A DNA stretch of 64,000 nucleotides from Ampullaceana balthica. Its lineage: Eukaryota > Mollusca > Gastropoda > Lymnaeidae. Below the pieces are notes generated by a model, which had not been told where the DNA came from, did not search any database, and was given only the letters and a program-made list of their open reading frames with translations. The position numbers and the translations under genes were made by a program. Positions 33,780 through 44,841 of this stretch are shown here, one piece after another; the stretch's first letter is position 1, and every line of letters starts with the position of its first letter. The stretch is taken from contig CALYLW010000979.1 in NCBI GenBank assembly GCA_944989445.1, positions 452,796-516,795 of the forward strand. Reading direction: 5' to 3'.

Positions 33780-33886
33780 TTCTTATCTTATCCTATCTTA
33801 TCTGTTTCAGACGCTCCTTCTATTATACAGAAGATAATTGCGTCCTACGCTTATCTATGGTTTGTGTTTAGTCCTGCATTCTTTAA
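33780..33886 (-). mobile_element. LINE 3' end, opposite orientation
   Basis: Begins with the reverse-complement tail (CTTATCTTATCCTATCTTAT) and continues ACGCTCCTTCT to TTTAGTCCTGCATTCTT. This is the mirror image of the fragment 90 bp to the left, so the two tails face each other. Confidence 0.85.
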
Positions 33887-34098
33887 CATCTAGTTTGGAA
33901 CAATTTTCGTTAATAAATGATTAGACATCTACATTCAAAATTTCAGAAGCTTCATGGCTTCTCATTTCAATAAACTTATTTATTCCAACATGGATCAATT
34001 GTTTTGCAAAGGCGTTGCAAGTAGTTTGAAAAGACGAAGATAACTTTTGTACAAATACCATCAGAAAAACAAAAGAATATTTTTATTAAAACAAATAG

Positions 34099-34551
34099 TC
34101 ACATAGCTTCTGCTCTGACACTTCCTTTACATTCTGTTGATTTCCCTGAATCAAGTGTGGCTAGAATAGCAGACAATGATCCAACAACTGAATGAACTGC
34201 ATGCTTACGACTTGCACATCTTGTATCAGAAAGTCGTTTCAGAGTATCTACTGTTGATTCATATTGTGATTGCTGGTGTTCTTTAAGAGTATGTAGACGT
34301 GGTAAACTAGACGTAAGGAATGCATACAACCTTAAAGCTGTGCCGAAAACCAACTGTACATCAGTGTTTACAGACATTGCTTCGATAGTAACCAAATTCA
34401 AAACATGGGCACAACAATTGGGTGAAAGTTTCTTTATTTGTGTTTGAAGGCCACTCTTAATTCCAGAGTATGCCTGGCCTCGACAGAGTGTGAAATCAAC
34501 GTTTCGCTTTTGTAGTTCCGTTAAAATCTTCTCAGCAATCGCGGAAGCTTT
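34099..34551 (-). pseudogene. hAT transposase fragment (DUF4371/ZMYM1-like type)
   Basis: An open minus-strand stretch of about 150 codons with ELQKRNVDFTLCRGQAYSG, CCAHVLNLVTIEAM and TLKRLSDTRCASRKHAV. These match the order of motifs in hAT transposases of the type annotated as zinc finger MYM-type protein 1-like: CRGQ, C-x-AH-x-LNL, and the SDTRW-x-SR motif near the catalytic core. The tryptophan of SDTRW is replaced by cysteine, and the segment between GQ and SGLQ is shortened compared with the family. The N-terminal and dimerisation regions are missing or decayed. The parent element is 31790-35203. A pseudogene. Confidence 0.78.
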
Positions 34552-34599
34552 TTTTTTAATTAATTTTTTTTAACATTATTTTTTAAGTCCCATAACCGG

Positions 34600-34802
34600 T
34601 GGTCGTAGAGGGTCCATTAGAACTTACTAGGGGCGGGGCTTGGTAGACCTTGGTGAGCGAACCCTCTCCCTTCCAGGTCAGTGTAGGACTTTCTTAGCGT
34701 TAATCATTACATTTTTATTGTGGCTTTAACGTGTGCTAGATCCCACGCCCCTCAGCTTGTGAGGCGAGCGCACTATTGACTTCACAATCCAGCCACTGTT
34801 TA
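34600..34802 (-). mobile_element. Probable tRNA-derived SINE inside the hAT element
   Basis: On the minus strand the sequence reads GTGGCTGGATTGTGAAGTCA, AGTGCGCTCGCCTCACAAGC and GGGCGTGGGATCTAGC. This looks like an eroded tRNA-like head (A box, anticodon region, decayed B box). The tail is T/A-rich at 34553-34595. The B box is imperfect. Confidence 0.45.
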
Positions 34803-35211
34803 CCAAAGTATAAAAGCCTATAAATTATCAATCTTTCCACAACATATCCTGATTTTTTAAAAAATAACGTAAAGAAACTGACATCTGATCAATTCTAGAT
34901 ATATTAATAGTTGAATCAATAATTAAAGCAAATAAGTTTGCAGACTAAACTTCCTTATCAATTGTCGCCTATAATTCAGATGCGAGATTTAAACCAGATA
35001 TTACAGTTTCGTCATTTGAAATACGATATTTAGCAAGCAGTTTGGTTTTGATTAGAAGTTTCGTGTTTAGCAGTTTTTTTTCCTGCTCTAGTGACACCTT
35101 TTTAGTGTTCATCGAGGGCGTCTTTAGGGGGCGCCATTTTAGACCCAACAGGGGCGCGGGGGGGCAAGCCGCCCCCCCTGCCCTATAGCTGAATCCGCCA
35201 CTGAGTGTAAG

Positions 35212-35905
35212 CTCTAAATAGGATAACACCCGGACATTGATTTATTAGGCCGCGATTTCCCAACACCCGTTACACGTAATGGCACGTCTTACAAATAATA
35301 ACAAATATTCGCTGCCATCGGATTTTTTTTAATGAAAAAAAAATAAATAACAGAAAATTAGCCCTTTCACAAAATGACACAAGGTTAGCGTATTCATAGA
35401 TGTAATGCAAATCAATTGGGATTAAAAGAATGTATTAAATATGTAATCCACCAAGGGAAGGGACATGTGTAGAATTAGCAGCCTCTGCCAAGTTTCAGAC
35501 TGTTAGAGCACTGGGAACTTATCTGTGTAAAGGTTACATATTTCTTTAGGTAGACGGCTACATTTCAAGTATGGGAGTTGTCCCCCCACCTCCATGTGTG
35601 TTATAAATAAGGGCTTACGTCACCGATCTATGTATGACGTTGGCAGTTGCTTGAAACCCGCTGAAACATCCCATTGTTATCATGATAAGTAATTTTAAGT
35701 TAAGGCAATATAAATTTCAATATATTTGAATTGAATATAGTATTTTTAAAAATAAAATATAATAATATACAGAGTTTCGAAGGTTTTTAAAAAATCAAAT
35801 TGTCAACATATAAATATGAGCCATTTAGTTAAAAACATATTAGCAAGTAAATTTAAAAGTATTAAATTTAAGTATTTTAAAACGTAAATAATAATAATTT
35901 AATAC
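35212..35905. other. Non-coding stretch
   Basis: Unique AT-rich sequence with no supported feature. Confidence 0.5.
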
Positions 35906-36028
35906 CTCACAGGGATCAGTGTCGTAAATCGGGGTTAAGGTTGCTTGTTCTGTGTCAAGGTCAACTCGTATATCGTATTTAACAGCCAATGTCAAAGAAC
36001 CTCGCCATGTTCTACCCCCTGTAGCCAT
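35906..36028 (-). CDS. Candidate first coding exon, unrecognised N-terminus
   Basis: Read from 36028, an ATG opens 41 codons beginning MATGGRTWRGSLTLAVKYDI and ending TPIYDTDPCE, then a donor-like GAG/GTATTA. The composition is balanced and protein-like, unlike the AT-driven frames nearby. It would end at a codon boundary, the phase needed to join the next minus-strand exon at 29346 (VNVRTGHNDERL). It could therefore be an alternative first exon of the liprin-beta gene; this is inference. The donor is weak and I recognise no homologue. A 53-bp repeat upstream duplicates the start region and creates extra upstream ATGs. Confidence 0.4.
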
Positions 36029-36145
36029 AAATATCGCTTGTAATTATTGTTCTTTCAATGTCCTATGTCCAATGTAGACATAAATATCGCTTGTAATTAT
36101 TGTTCTTTCAATGTCCTATGTCCAATGTAGCCATAAATATATCTC
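36018..36145. repeat. 53-bp tandem repeat, 2.4 copies
   Basis: The block ATAAATATCG recurs at 36027 and 36080, and a decayed third copy starts at 36133. On the minus strand each copy carries an ATG. The second copy's ATG opens only a nine-codon frame. Confidence 0.85.
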
Positions 36146-36444
36146 GTAACGATTCTTTTATTTTCCTATGTAACAACAATGTATACATTTTGCCTATGGC
36201 GTAATAAAGTTTTTAGCTCTATATACCACAGCTGTGACAAGAAATTCTGTGACACGTCAAGTCTTACTTCCAACACTCTAGCAACAAATGTAATTGACTA
36301 CCACATCGCCGAATCTGGTCATCGGACGCCGTCCTAATGTAAAGGATATTTCCATGAGGCTATCACAATACTTCAAAGGCACACACGTCACAGTTAAAGG
36401 TATATGTTGAAATCTTATTCATAAATAACGAGGTGATAAAATTA

Positions 36445-36745
36445 TAGTTAACTCCGCCGTAGCCGACCCAAGCCCGGGTGAGAGAGGAGGGTTTTGCGAA
36501 GGGCTAGCAACCCCTCCGTGTAATGAAAAAACTTATCTACAAAAACACACAAAATATTACAAAAGGAAGCTCGGACCTTGGAAAAGATGGGTCTCATTGC
36601 AGAGAACTAATGAAGCTGGGTGGCCAAATCCAAATGGAAACCACCCGGCCGACAACCATCCTCTCCACTAGGACCACCACCAGTTTAGGAACATGGAACG
36701 TATGTTGTTTGTGTCGCACCACGGAGAAATCCAGGACTAAAAACA
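36445..36745 (+). pseudogene. LINE 5' fragment with start of endonuclease domain
   Basis: The open frame at 36523-36753 ends in TRTTTSLGTWNVCCLCRTTE. GTWNVRT-(L/M)-Y marks the first strand of the endonuclease domain of RTE/CFDP2-like non-LTR retrotransposons. The preceding leader (GACCCAAGCCCGGGTGAGAG) resembles the leader of such elements. Coding sequence stops within 20 codons of this motif, at the edge of the 29-bp array. It is a truncated 5' piece, which is unusual since LINE copies are normally 5'-truncated. Confidence 0.5.
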
Positions 36746-38481
36746 AAGACTGATAACTCCATTTCATTAAAACAAAGACTGATAACTCCATTTCATTAAA
36801 ACAAAGACTGATAACTCCATTTTATTAAAACAAAGACTGATAACTCCATTTCATTAGAACAAAGACTGATAACTCCATTTCATTAAAACAAAGACTGATA
36901 ACTCCATTTTATTAAAACAAAGACTGATAACTCCATTTCATTAAAACAAAGACTGATAACTCCATTTCATTAGAACAAAGACTGATAACTCCATTTCATT
37001 AGAACAAAGACTGATAACTCCATTTCATTAGAACAAAGACTGATAACTCCATTTCATTAGAACAAAGACTGATAACTCCATTTCATTAGAACAAAGACTG
37101 ATAACTCCATTTTATTAGAACAAAGACTGATAACTCCATTTTATTAGAACAAAGACTGATAACTCCATTTCATTAGAACAAAGACTGATAACTCCATTTT
37201 ATTAGAACAAAGACTGATAACTCCATTTCATTAGAACAAAGACTGATAACTCCATTTCATTAGAACAAAGACTGATAACTCCATTTCATTAGAACAAAGA
37301 CTGATAACTCCATTTCATTAGAACAAAGACTGATAACTCCATTTCATTAGAACAAAGACTGATAACTCCATTTCATTAGAACAAAGACTGATAACTCCAT
37401 TTCATTAAAACAAAGACTGATAACTCCATTTTATTAAAACAAAGACTGATAACTCCATTTTATTAAAACAAAGACTGATAACTCCATTTCATTAAAACAA
37501 AGACTGATAACTCCATTTTATAAAAACAAAGACTGATAACTCCATTTCATTAAAACAAAGACTGATAACTCCATTTCATTAAAACAAAGACTGATAACTC
37601 CATTTCATTAAAACAAAGACTGATAACTCCATTTCATTAGAACAAAGACTGATAACTCCATTTCATTAGAACAAAGACTGATAACTCCATTTCATTAAAA
37701 CAAAGACTGATAACTCCATTTTATTAAAACAAAGACTGATAACTCCATTTTATTAAAACAAAGACTGATAACTCCATTTCATTAAAACAAAGACTGATAA
37801 CTCCATTTCATTAAAACAAAGACTGATAACTCCATTTCATTAAAACAAAGACTGATAACTCCATTTCATTAAAACAAAGACTGATAACTCCATTTCATTA
37901 AAACAAAGACTGATAACTCCATTTCATTAGAACAAAGACTGATAACTCCATTTCATTAGAACAAAGACTGATAACTCCATTTCATTAGAACAAAGACTGA
38001 TAACTCCATTTCATTAAAACAAAGACTGATAACTCCATTTTATTAAAACAAAGACTGATAACTCCATTTCATTAAAACAAAGACTGATAACTCCATTTCA
38101 TTAAAACAAAGACTGATAACTCCATTTCATTAAAACAAAGACTGATAACTCCATTTCATTAGAACAAAGACTGATAACTCCATTTCATTAAAACAAAGAC
38201 TGATAACTCCATTTCATTAAAACAAAGACTGATAACTCCATTTCATTAAAACAAAGACTGATAACTCCATTTCATTAAAACAAAGACTGATAACTCCATT
38301 TCATTAGAACAAAGACTGATAACTCCATTTCATTAAAACAAAGACTGATAACTCCATTTCATTAAAACAAAGACTGATAACTCCATTTCATTAAAACAAA
38401 GACTGATAACTCCATTTCATTAAAACAAAGACTGATAACTCCATTTCATTAGAACAAAGACTGAACTCCATTTCATTAAAA
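36742..38481. repeat. 29-bp minisatellite, about 60 units
   Basis: Unit ACAAAGACTGATAACTCCAT followed by TTCATTAAA. Two main variable sites (TTCATT/TTTATT and TAAAAC/TAGAAC) form runs and patterns along the array. The last unit has a 3-bp deletion at 38463. Period and register are otherwise constant. Non-coding. Confidence 0.98.
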
Positions 38482-38629
38482 CTTTGAACACCCCTAAACT
38501 TTCCTTAGGACAACGGTTATCTCACCATGTAATACATTTCTCATAAAAGTACAGACTTCTGAAACTTGTGCCATAATTCCACTGAAAAGTGGGAATTTCA
38601 AGGAAACCACCATCGTACTTTGTTCACAT

Positions 38630-38852
38630 GGGGTACGATGGTCGAGTGGCATGCACGGGTTCGAATCAATGTGACGGCCTAGGGCTTCCCTAAGTCCATC
38701 CAGCTCCGAATAGGTACCCAGCACTAGTTATAAGGGAAATAAAGGCGGCTGGGTAATGCGTGGAACCATTATAGCCGTGACCTGTGAACGATGCATCACT
38801 TCCCAACAGACCGGCATGGTCTGTGGACGCATTAATCCTTCTGTATAGAAGC
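38630..38852 (+). mobile_element. tRNA-derived SINE with LINE-like 3' end
   Basis: Head GGGTACGATGGTCGAGTGGC with B box GGGTTCGAATC (38657-38667). The body includes GAACGATGCATCACTTCCC. The 3' end GGACGCATTAATCCTTCTGT-ATAGAAG matches the LINE tail at 28885-28925. Head and tail order fit a SINE mobilised by that LINE. Confidence 0.8.
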
Positions 38853-38914
38853 TTTGAAGCCAACAGAACAGGGCAGAGATAACTTTATATCCAAGATATG
38901 ACATTGGATGCAAA

Positions 38915-39210
38915 ATATTACTTTATATACAAGAGTTGAATGTAAATGGAAGAGATGAAGTTATATTCGCGACATGACATTTTATACAAGAGACTAATGT
39001 ATATGCAAGATAAGACATCATATACAAGAGATATATTATTATTATTATTATATGTATATACAAAAATGACTTTATTTGCAAGATATAGGGTTATATGCAA
39101 GAGATGATTGTATTTGCAAGAGCTGACTTTATATGCAAGACATGAGACATGATTTTATGTGCAAGAAATGACGTTATATGCAAGTTAGGCCTTCAGATTA
39201 CTTTATATTG
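38915..39210. repeat. Degenerate ~28-bp tandem repeat
   Basis: Roughly ten diverged copies of a TTATATGCAAGAGATGACTT-like unit. An ATT microsatellite interrupts at 39035-39052. Confidence 0.7.
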
Positions 39211-39221
39211 AAGACTAGGTT

Positions 39222-39978
39222 GCACTGGGGCGCCGTGGCGCCTATTGCGCCCACTTTTTTAGGGCGCCTACGGTGACCGCTTTTTTCAAAAGCCCAACTA
39301 ACTTATAATTATTTGATAAATAATTATTAAACTTCCTGAAATGTACACAAAGTATTTTATAATTATAAATCCTCAAATCCTCTTTTTACATCGCTCTCTT
39401 TTCCAAAATTAAAATATAAGCTAAAATTATGACGTCATATACTTTTTTTTTAGAATCTTTTAGAATTTTGCAAACCTCCTAATGCGCGCCTTGTAGAAAT
39501 ACTTAAATATAAGCTCAAAAAATGACGTCACAGTGCTACGGATTCTTCCTTCCAACCTGTGACTTGGGCTATTATATTGTTTACTAGAATTTTATCACCC
39601 GTCAAAAATGACGGAAGTTTTCAAAATAAATACACATCAGATTAAAAAATAACTTAATACAGAACTTTCATTTATTTTATTTATTTTTATTTGATTCATT
39701 TATTATCATATTGAACAATTTTATGCGGAACGTTCGAAATGTGTTATTTTTGGTGCAGTAATATGGTGCGCTGCTTTCTAAAATTAGTTACATTACAACC
39801 ATACATACATACAGATGACGGGAATTATGTATATTGATTATTTTGCACACCTTTTTGCGCGCCTTCCGATGCACACCTTGTATTAAAATACAAGCTCAAA
39901 AAAATGACGTCATAGCGTTACACATAGGCTACATCCAATGAGTGAGTGAGTGACTTGGGTTATTATATTATTTATAAT
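39222..39978 (+). repeat. R2 interspersed repeats, two adjacent copies
   Basis: The first copy (39222-39590) has GGCGCCGTGGCGCC, AAAAGCCCAACTAACTTA and TGACGTCA blocks. It ends GTGACTTGGGCTATTATATT. The second (39595-39978) starts with the CCCGTCAAAAATGACGG head and ends GAGTGACTTGGGTTATTATA. The second lacks the GGCGCC blocks. Confidence 0.8.
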
Positions 39979-40356
39979 ACTTTTTAATGCTAGACCCCTA
40001 AAATAAATATATACGATATTAAGTGATATTTAAAGAATTCGTTTTATTCGTTGCATGTATAGTGATATTATTTTTTAAATTTTAAATGAGAACAAATTCT
40101 AAATATTGAATTGAGGATTTGTTTTGCAAATTTTACCGGGGTTTTTTTTCAGCCCTTTTAAAGTAATTTGAGCTGATCCTGAAACATTCTGTGCTTCCAA
40201 TGAAGGAGAGCCGCAGCAGTGGAACTAAGGTTTCCCCGCATACTGGAAGAAACTTAGCTTTCTAAGTCAGTGCGAAATGTTTTCTGGGTGAAATGATAGA
40301 CTAAACGATGTAGTGATTTCTACTTAGTTGTCCTTGTTATTTTGCCTCCTATATAT

Positions 40357-40448
<92 letters not shown>

Positions 40449-41093
40449 ATATGTTCTACTTGACATTTGATATGGCGCAAACTACATTTTAGTTTATTGC
40501 ACAAGTAACAAATTTTATCAAAACAGTATTTCCTTGCCCATAATTTCACCAGTTTTAGGAAACGTGTTAACCTTAACTTGATAGGGCAATCAGCTGTTAC
40601 AATCCGAGCTAGAAGGCTGGATAACATGTCCAATGGAGATTTGGTATTAGTAGCTTTCAAAGTGAACGACCAGATGTTACCGGTCTTGACTTAAAGTTAC
40701 AGGCCGTGACATTCTCTGTCACCAGCCACCAGCTAAAGTTTAACAAGAGCAGAAAAGTGTAAGCTAAAAGTCTGTACATGGAATATCTCCCGGGATGGAA
40801 CACATGTCCCTAAATGGGATTATCTCATGGGGATGGGAATATGTATTGGGTTGGGAATATCTATCGGGTTGGGAATATTCTCCAATCTGATTGAGCGATT
40901 CCACGCACTGATGAATTCAGATCTATTGATATCATTGGGTTTATAGATCAGCGATGGCTTTAGTTTAAAATTTAAAAAAAAAGAATAGAAATCTCATGCG
41001 GAAATAAGAGCGATATATTTTTAAAAACCAATATTTTTTTATATTTTGAACTGATGAATGAACATAAGATTAAAAGACAAGATGACATGTGAC
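39979..41093. other. Non-coding stretch with a TA microsatellite
   Basis: TA dinucleotide repeats fill about 40350-40447. Their Ile-Tyr open frame at 40349-40660 is spurious. Positions 40785-40880 have a few loose GGGAATAT-containing repeats. No exon is supported. Confidence 0.6.
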
Positions 41094-41249
41094 CAATGTT
41101 CCCTCTAAGCTTCATTGTTCCTTGTTCAAAGTTACACACCAACCATTTTTTGTGCATTAATCTACAAAATTTACTGCGCGGTAATTCTAAACTGCTCCGC
41201 GGAATCGATCAGATATCTGCGCGACCACGCAGATTCAATGGGAACATTG
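41094..41249 (-). mobile_element. hAT-type MITE, family D
   Basis: A 156-bp element from CAATGTTCCCTCTAAGC to GGGAACATTG. Flanks are CATGTGAC (41086-41093) and CAAGTGAC (41250-41257), a 7/8 match. Inverted orientation relative to 3224 and 51756. Non-coding. Confidence 0.85.
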
Positions 41250-41381
41250 CAAGTGACCAGTGTTTAGATCCACAATTTAAATATAAAAGACATTTAAATA
41301 ACAAATCATTGTTTATTTTGTATTTAAAAAATAGAAAACGTTATTTTAAATGACGCTAAAGGCTTGGGATTGAACCAGAGA

Positions 41382-41445
41382 CAGCGAAAGGGAGACACAT
41401 AGAGAGACAGAGAGAGAGACAGACAGAGACGGAGAGAGAGAGAAC
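41382..41445. repeat. GA/GACA microsatellite
   Basis: Imperfect run of AGAGAGACAGAGAG units. Confidence 0.8.
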
Positions 41446-41651
41446 TATACGTCGCTCTAGATAATACTAAATGTCTCCAGGGCGGTGCACGAGAGAGAAC
41501 TATACTTCATTTCAAAATAAGAATCAGCTCTACTCCACTCAGAGGACCATCTCAAGACGTGATGAAATCTATCACTAGACATATTTAAAAACTAAATATA
41601 ACTTTCCCCACCCCCTTACTGTCTGGACTCTCTAATCACCAAGTCCTAAAA

Positions 41652-42050
41652 AGTCTCCATCTTTCATTCTTCGAAAGTCTTCAATTCTCACAGAGCTCAT
41701 ATTTAACAGTCTCCATCTTTCATTCTTCGAAAGTCTTCAATTCTCACAGAGCTCATATTTAACAGTCTCCATCTTTCATTCTTCGAAAGTCTTCAATTCT
41801 CACAGAGCTCATATTTAACAGTCTCCATCTTTCATTCTTCGAAAGTCTTCAATTCTCACAGAGCTCATATTTAACAGTCTCCATCTTTCATTCTTCGAAA
41901 GTCTTCAATTCTCACAGAGCTCATATTTAACAGTCTCCATCTTTCATTCTTCGAAAGTCTTCAATTCTCACAGAGCTCATATTTAACAGTCTCCATCTTT
42001 CATTCTTCGAAAGTCTTCAATTCTCACAGAGCTCATATTTAACAGTCTCC
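41652..42050. repeat. 56-bp minisatellite, seven copies
   Basis: Near-identical 56-bp units beginning AGTCTCCATCTTTCATTCTT, starting at 41652, 41708, 41764 and so on to 41988, and ending in a partial unit near 42050. Confidence 0.97.
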
Positions 42051-42500
42051 ATGACAACGTCAACAATCACTCTGAACATTGTGTTGCATGTGAAGTTAAG
42101 ATGTGGCGATTTGAGTATAACGGGTATAAGTCTCCTGTTTGTAAAGTTCACTAACAATGTCAATGAAATGTATAAAGACAAACCCAAAAAGGTGCTAAGG
42201 AAGGCCGGGGTCCTTGTATTTTTATCAGTTATTCCCCACGAACATATGACGTAACAAAAGGCCCCAGTCGATGCCCATTTAGACAAAGACAAAGCTGGCC
42301 AACCAATTTACACAATAGTTGTCATTGCTACTGTTAAATGGTCATCGTCAGTGTCTGCTTCTTTGTCAAACGAGGAGACATCCTTATCTCGCCAAGAGCA
42401 CTTAACTGTGTTGTCCTCTTGAATTTCATTAAAACTAGGCGTCTGAACTTTAGTCCAAAGATATTCACCAGGTGCTCGTCATTTAGTCCAGTGAAATAAT
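42051..42500. other. Unassigned stretch
   Basis: The open frames at 42017-42292 (minus, 91 codons) and 42051-42254 (plus, 67 codons) overlap each other. Neither has a recognised domain or a clear splice pair. Confidence 0.4.
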
Positions 42501-42795
42501 GTAGTTGTATGAATTTTGGTCCAATGATGTAAACTAGTAGTCTGAATGTTGGTCCAAGTATATAAACTAGTAGTCTGAATGTTGGTCCAAGTATATAAAC
42601 TAGTAGTCTGAATGTTGGTCCAAGTATATAAACTAGTAGTCTGAATGTTTGTCCAAGTATATAAAGTAGTAGTCTGAATGTTGGTCCAATTATATAAAGT
42701 AGTAGTCTGAATGTTGGTCCAAGTATATAAAGTAGTAGTCTGAATGTTGGTCCAATTATATAAAGTAGTAGTCTGAATGATGGTTTAATTATATA
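42500..42795. repeat. 33-bp minisatellite, about nine copies
   Basis: Unit AGTAGTCTGAATGTTGGTCC followed by AAGTATATAAACT. Right-hand units change to AATTATATAAAGT, so variants are grouped by position. Confidence 0.95.
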
Positions 42796-42926
42796 AACTG
42801 GTTTAAATTCGATGTTGGTAAATTTAATGAGTCAATGTGTGCAAGAAACCAACGAAAAACTCTAAACTCTAAACGTTCAAAACACCGAAGTAGAAGTTAA
42901 AGTGATCCTGCGGTTGTTGAATGTGG

Positions 42927-43610
42927 TCAGAAATCAAATTTATCTACAGTTGTTATTATGATTTGAGCATTTTTTTGGTTTCTCTTTGAATTCGTACAAT
43001 TGATAAAACATGTGAAAGCTCCCATGAAATAATTTTGTTTTACAAAGATCAAACTTTTCGTAAAAGCAGACAATTTTTCACTGAGAATAATTAAATGCGT
43101 CTGCCTTCCTTGCAGAGATGAATTAAAATTATTAATTTCTTTAAAAATATCAGCCAAGTAAGCTAGAACAGCAATCCATAAGCTATCGTTCAAATGACCA
43201 ATAAGATTTGATTTTTTTTCTTCCAAGAAACTCTCTTACAACATCGCGTAATTCAGTCTGTTAAACACCCCCCCCCCAATTGATAACCTTGCTTCTTGGC
43301 CTGTGCAACTCGTAAAGCTAACAAAAATGATACTCTTAAAGCCTTTTCATTGACTTTGTTTGCTTATAGCATGCAGGACATCTGACTATCAAGTGAATGT
43401 TCTAGTGAACAAAGTATTCTTATCGTTTCTCCGAGCAGACATTATGATTAGTTTTCAGATGTCTTTGGAGTTTTGCAGTTTTCATCGCTTTATTTGCAAG
43501 AATTTGCGAGCATATTAAACACAGAAGTCTGGGTTGATCGTTTAATTTTGCTATGACGCATAAATAACCAAAGCGCAAAAACTCTTCTTCATACAGTCAT
43601 ATGACAATTC
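42927..43610 (-). pseudogene. ZBED5/GTF2IRD2-like hAT transposase relic
   Basis: Reading from 43610 downward, a BED-type finger (CLICSQILANKAM ... LQRHLKTNH) is followed by frame breaks around 43230-43440. Next comes a 99-codon frame with LWIAVLAYLADIFKEINNFN and SLQGRQTHLIILSEKLSAF. These match the order in ZBED5 and GTF2IRD2-like domesticated or mobile hAT transposases: BED finger, then (W)xxKLAYLxDIFxxLNxLNxSLQG. At least two frameshifts or stops and no C-terminal dimerisation region are seen. The G/C homopolymer at 43265-43275 lies in the break. No terminal repeats were identified. Confidence 0.72.
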
Positions 43611-43827
43611 GTCTTTTTTTTTCCTCTCAGGAACTGCATTTTATTCACACACAGATTGTGAGGATGGGTATGAGGAATAATCATTGTTGTCATACTCCTT
43701 TTGTTCGGTTTTCTTCTTTAAGAAATTTATACTTGTGTTCAATCAATTTAATTAATTTATTACATTAATAATCATAATATTAATTTAAGGCTAATTTACT
43801 CTTCGTTTTCAAACAATTATTTTTGAA

Positions 43828-44695
43828 CTAGGTCACTGGGGCGCCGTGGCGCCTACGGTGTCCACTTTTTTCAAAAGCCAACTAACTTATCATTGTTTAA
43901 TAAATACTTAATATTAAACTTCCTGAAATGTACACAAAGTATTTTATAATAGGGGTTGTAGGGCGCCTACGGCGCTCACTGCAGCAGTAGGGCGCCTACA
44001 GCGTCCACCTTTTTTTTGGTCAAAAGCCCAAGTAACTTATCCTTCTTTGATAAATACGAAATATTAAACTTGTTGAAATGTACACAAAGTATTTTATAAT
44101 ACTCAAATCCTATTTTTACATCGTTCCCTTTTCCAAAATTAAAATATAAGCTAATACAATGAAGTAATATAATATTATTTTTACAGCACGTCTTTAATTT
44201 TAAATTTTTTTGCACACCTTTTTGAGCGCCTTCCGATGCACACCTTATATTAAAATATAAGCTTGTATTAAAATTAAAATACTAGGGGTTTTAGGGCGCC
44301 TACGGCGCCCACTTGCGCCCACTTTTTTTCGGGTAAAATGACAGAAGTTTTCAAAATAAATACATTTCAGCTGAAATCTAATTATTTGGAAAAAATACAC
44401 ACCAGAATAAAAAGTAATATATTACAGAACTTTTATTTATTTTATCTATTTTTATTTTATTCATTTATTTTCATATTGCACAATTTTATTTGGAACGTTC
44501 GAAAAGAGTTATTTTTGGTGCAGTAATTTGGTGCGCTGCTTTACTTTCTAAAATTAGTAGCGTCACGGACAGACAGACGTGACGTGACATACATTGCAAA
44601 TTATGTATGTTGATTAGCTCAAAAAATGACGTCATAGCGTTACACATACATGCAATGAGAGAGTGACTTGGGCTATTATATTATTTATGTTAATA
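43828..44695 (+). repeat. R2 interspersed repeats, compound
   Basis: Three or four GGCGCC-type blocks (43850, 43961, 43991, 44296), two ATGTACACAAAGTATTTTAT blocks, the AATGACAGAAGTTTTC head at 44337 and an end GAGAGTGACTTGGGCTATTA at 44657. At least two overlapping or partial copies are fused. Confidence 0.8.
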
Positions 44696-44841
44696 TAACA
44701 ACCATTACTATCGTATTCTAGAATCTATTGTGACGTCATGTGATTTCCGGTATAGCTAAAAGTAAACATAGACTCAAAACATATTGTTTCGGCGCTATGT
44801 TCTCGCCATCGAGGGATTTATATTAATCAATATATTCAATA

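Larger units (their letters stand above)
31790..35203 (-). mobile_element. 3.4-kb hAT transposon with intact ends and 8-bp duplication
   Basis: Ends CAGTGGCGGATTTAGG and the inverted GCTGAATCCGCCACTG. It is flanked by the exact 8-bp direct repeat AGTGTAAG at 31782-31789 and 35204-35211. G-rich subterminal runs occur at both ends, and the minus strand encodes a transposase fragment (34099-34551). It has taken up at least four later insertions: R1 (32752), two opposed LINE tails (33584 and 33780) and a tRNA-like SINE (34600). Without these the original element would be about 2.5 kb. The transposase is broken and cannot act alone. Confidence 0.9.

Noticed and set aside
36742..38481. CRISPR-like array
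   Set aside because: Units are contiguous tandem copies with no unique spacers, and the sequence is eukaryotic. The same applies to all other arrays in the window.
40349..40660. Ile-Tyr-rich protein
   Set aside because: Produced by the TA microsatellite.
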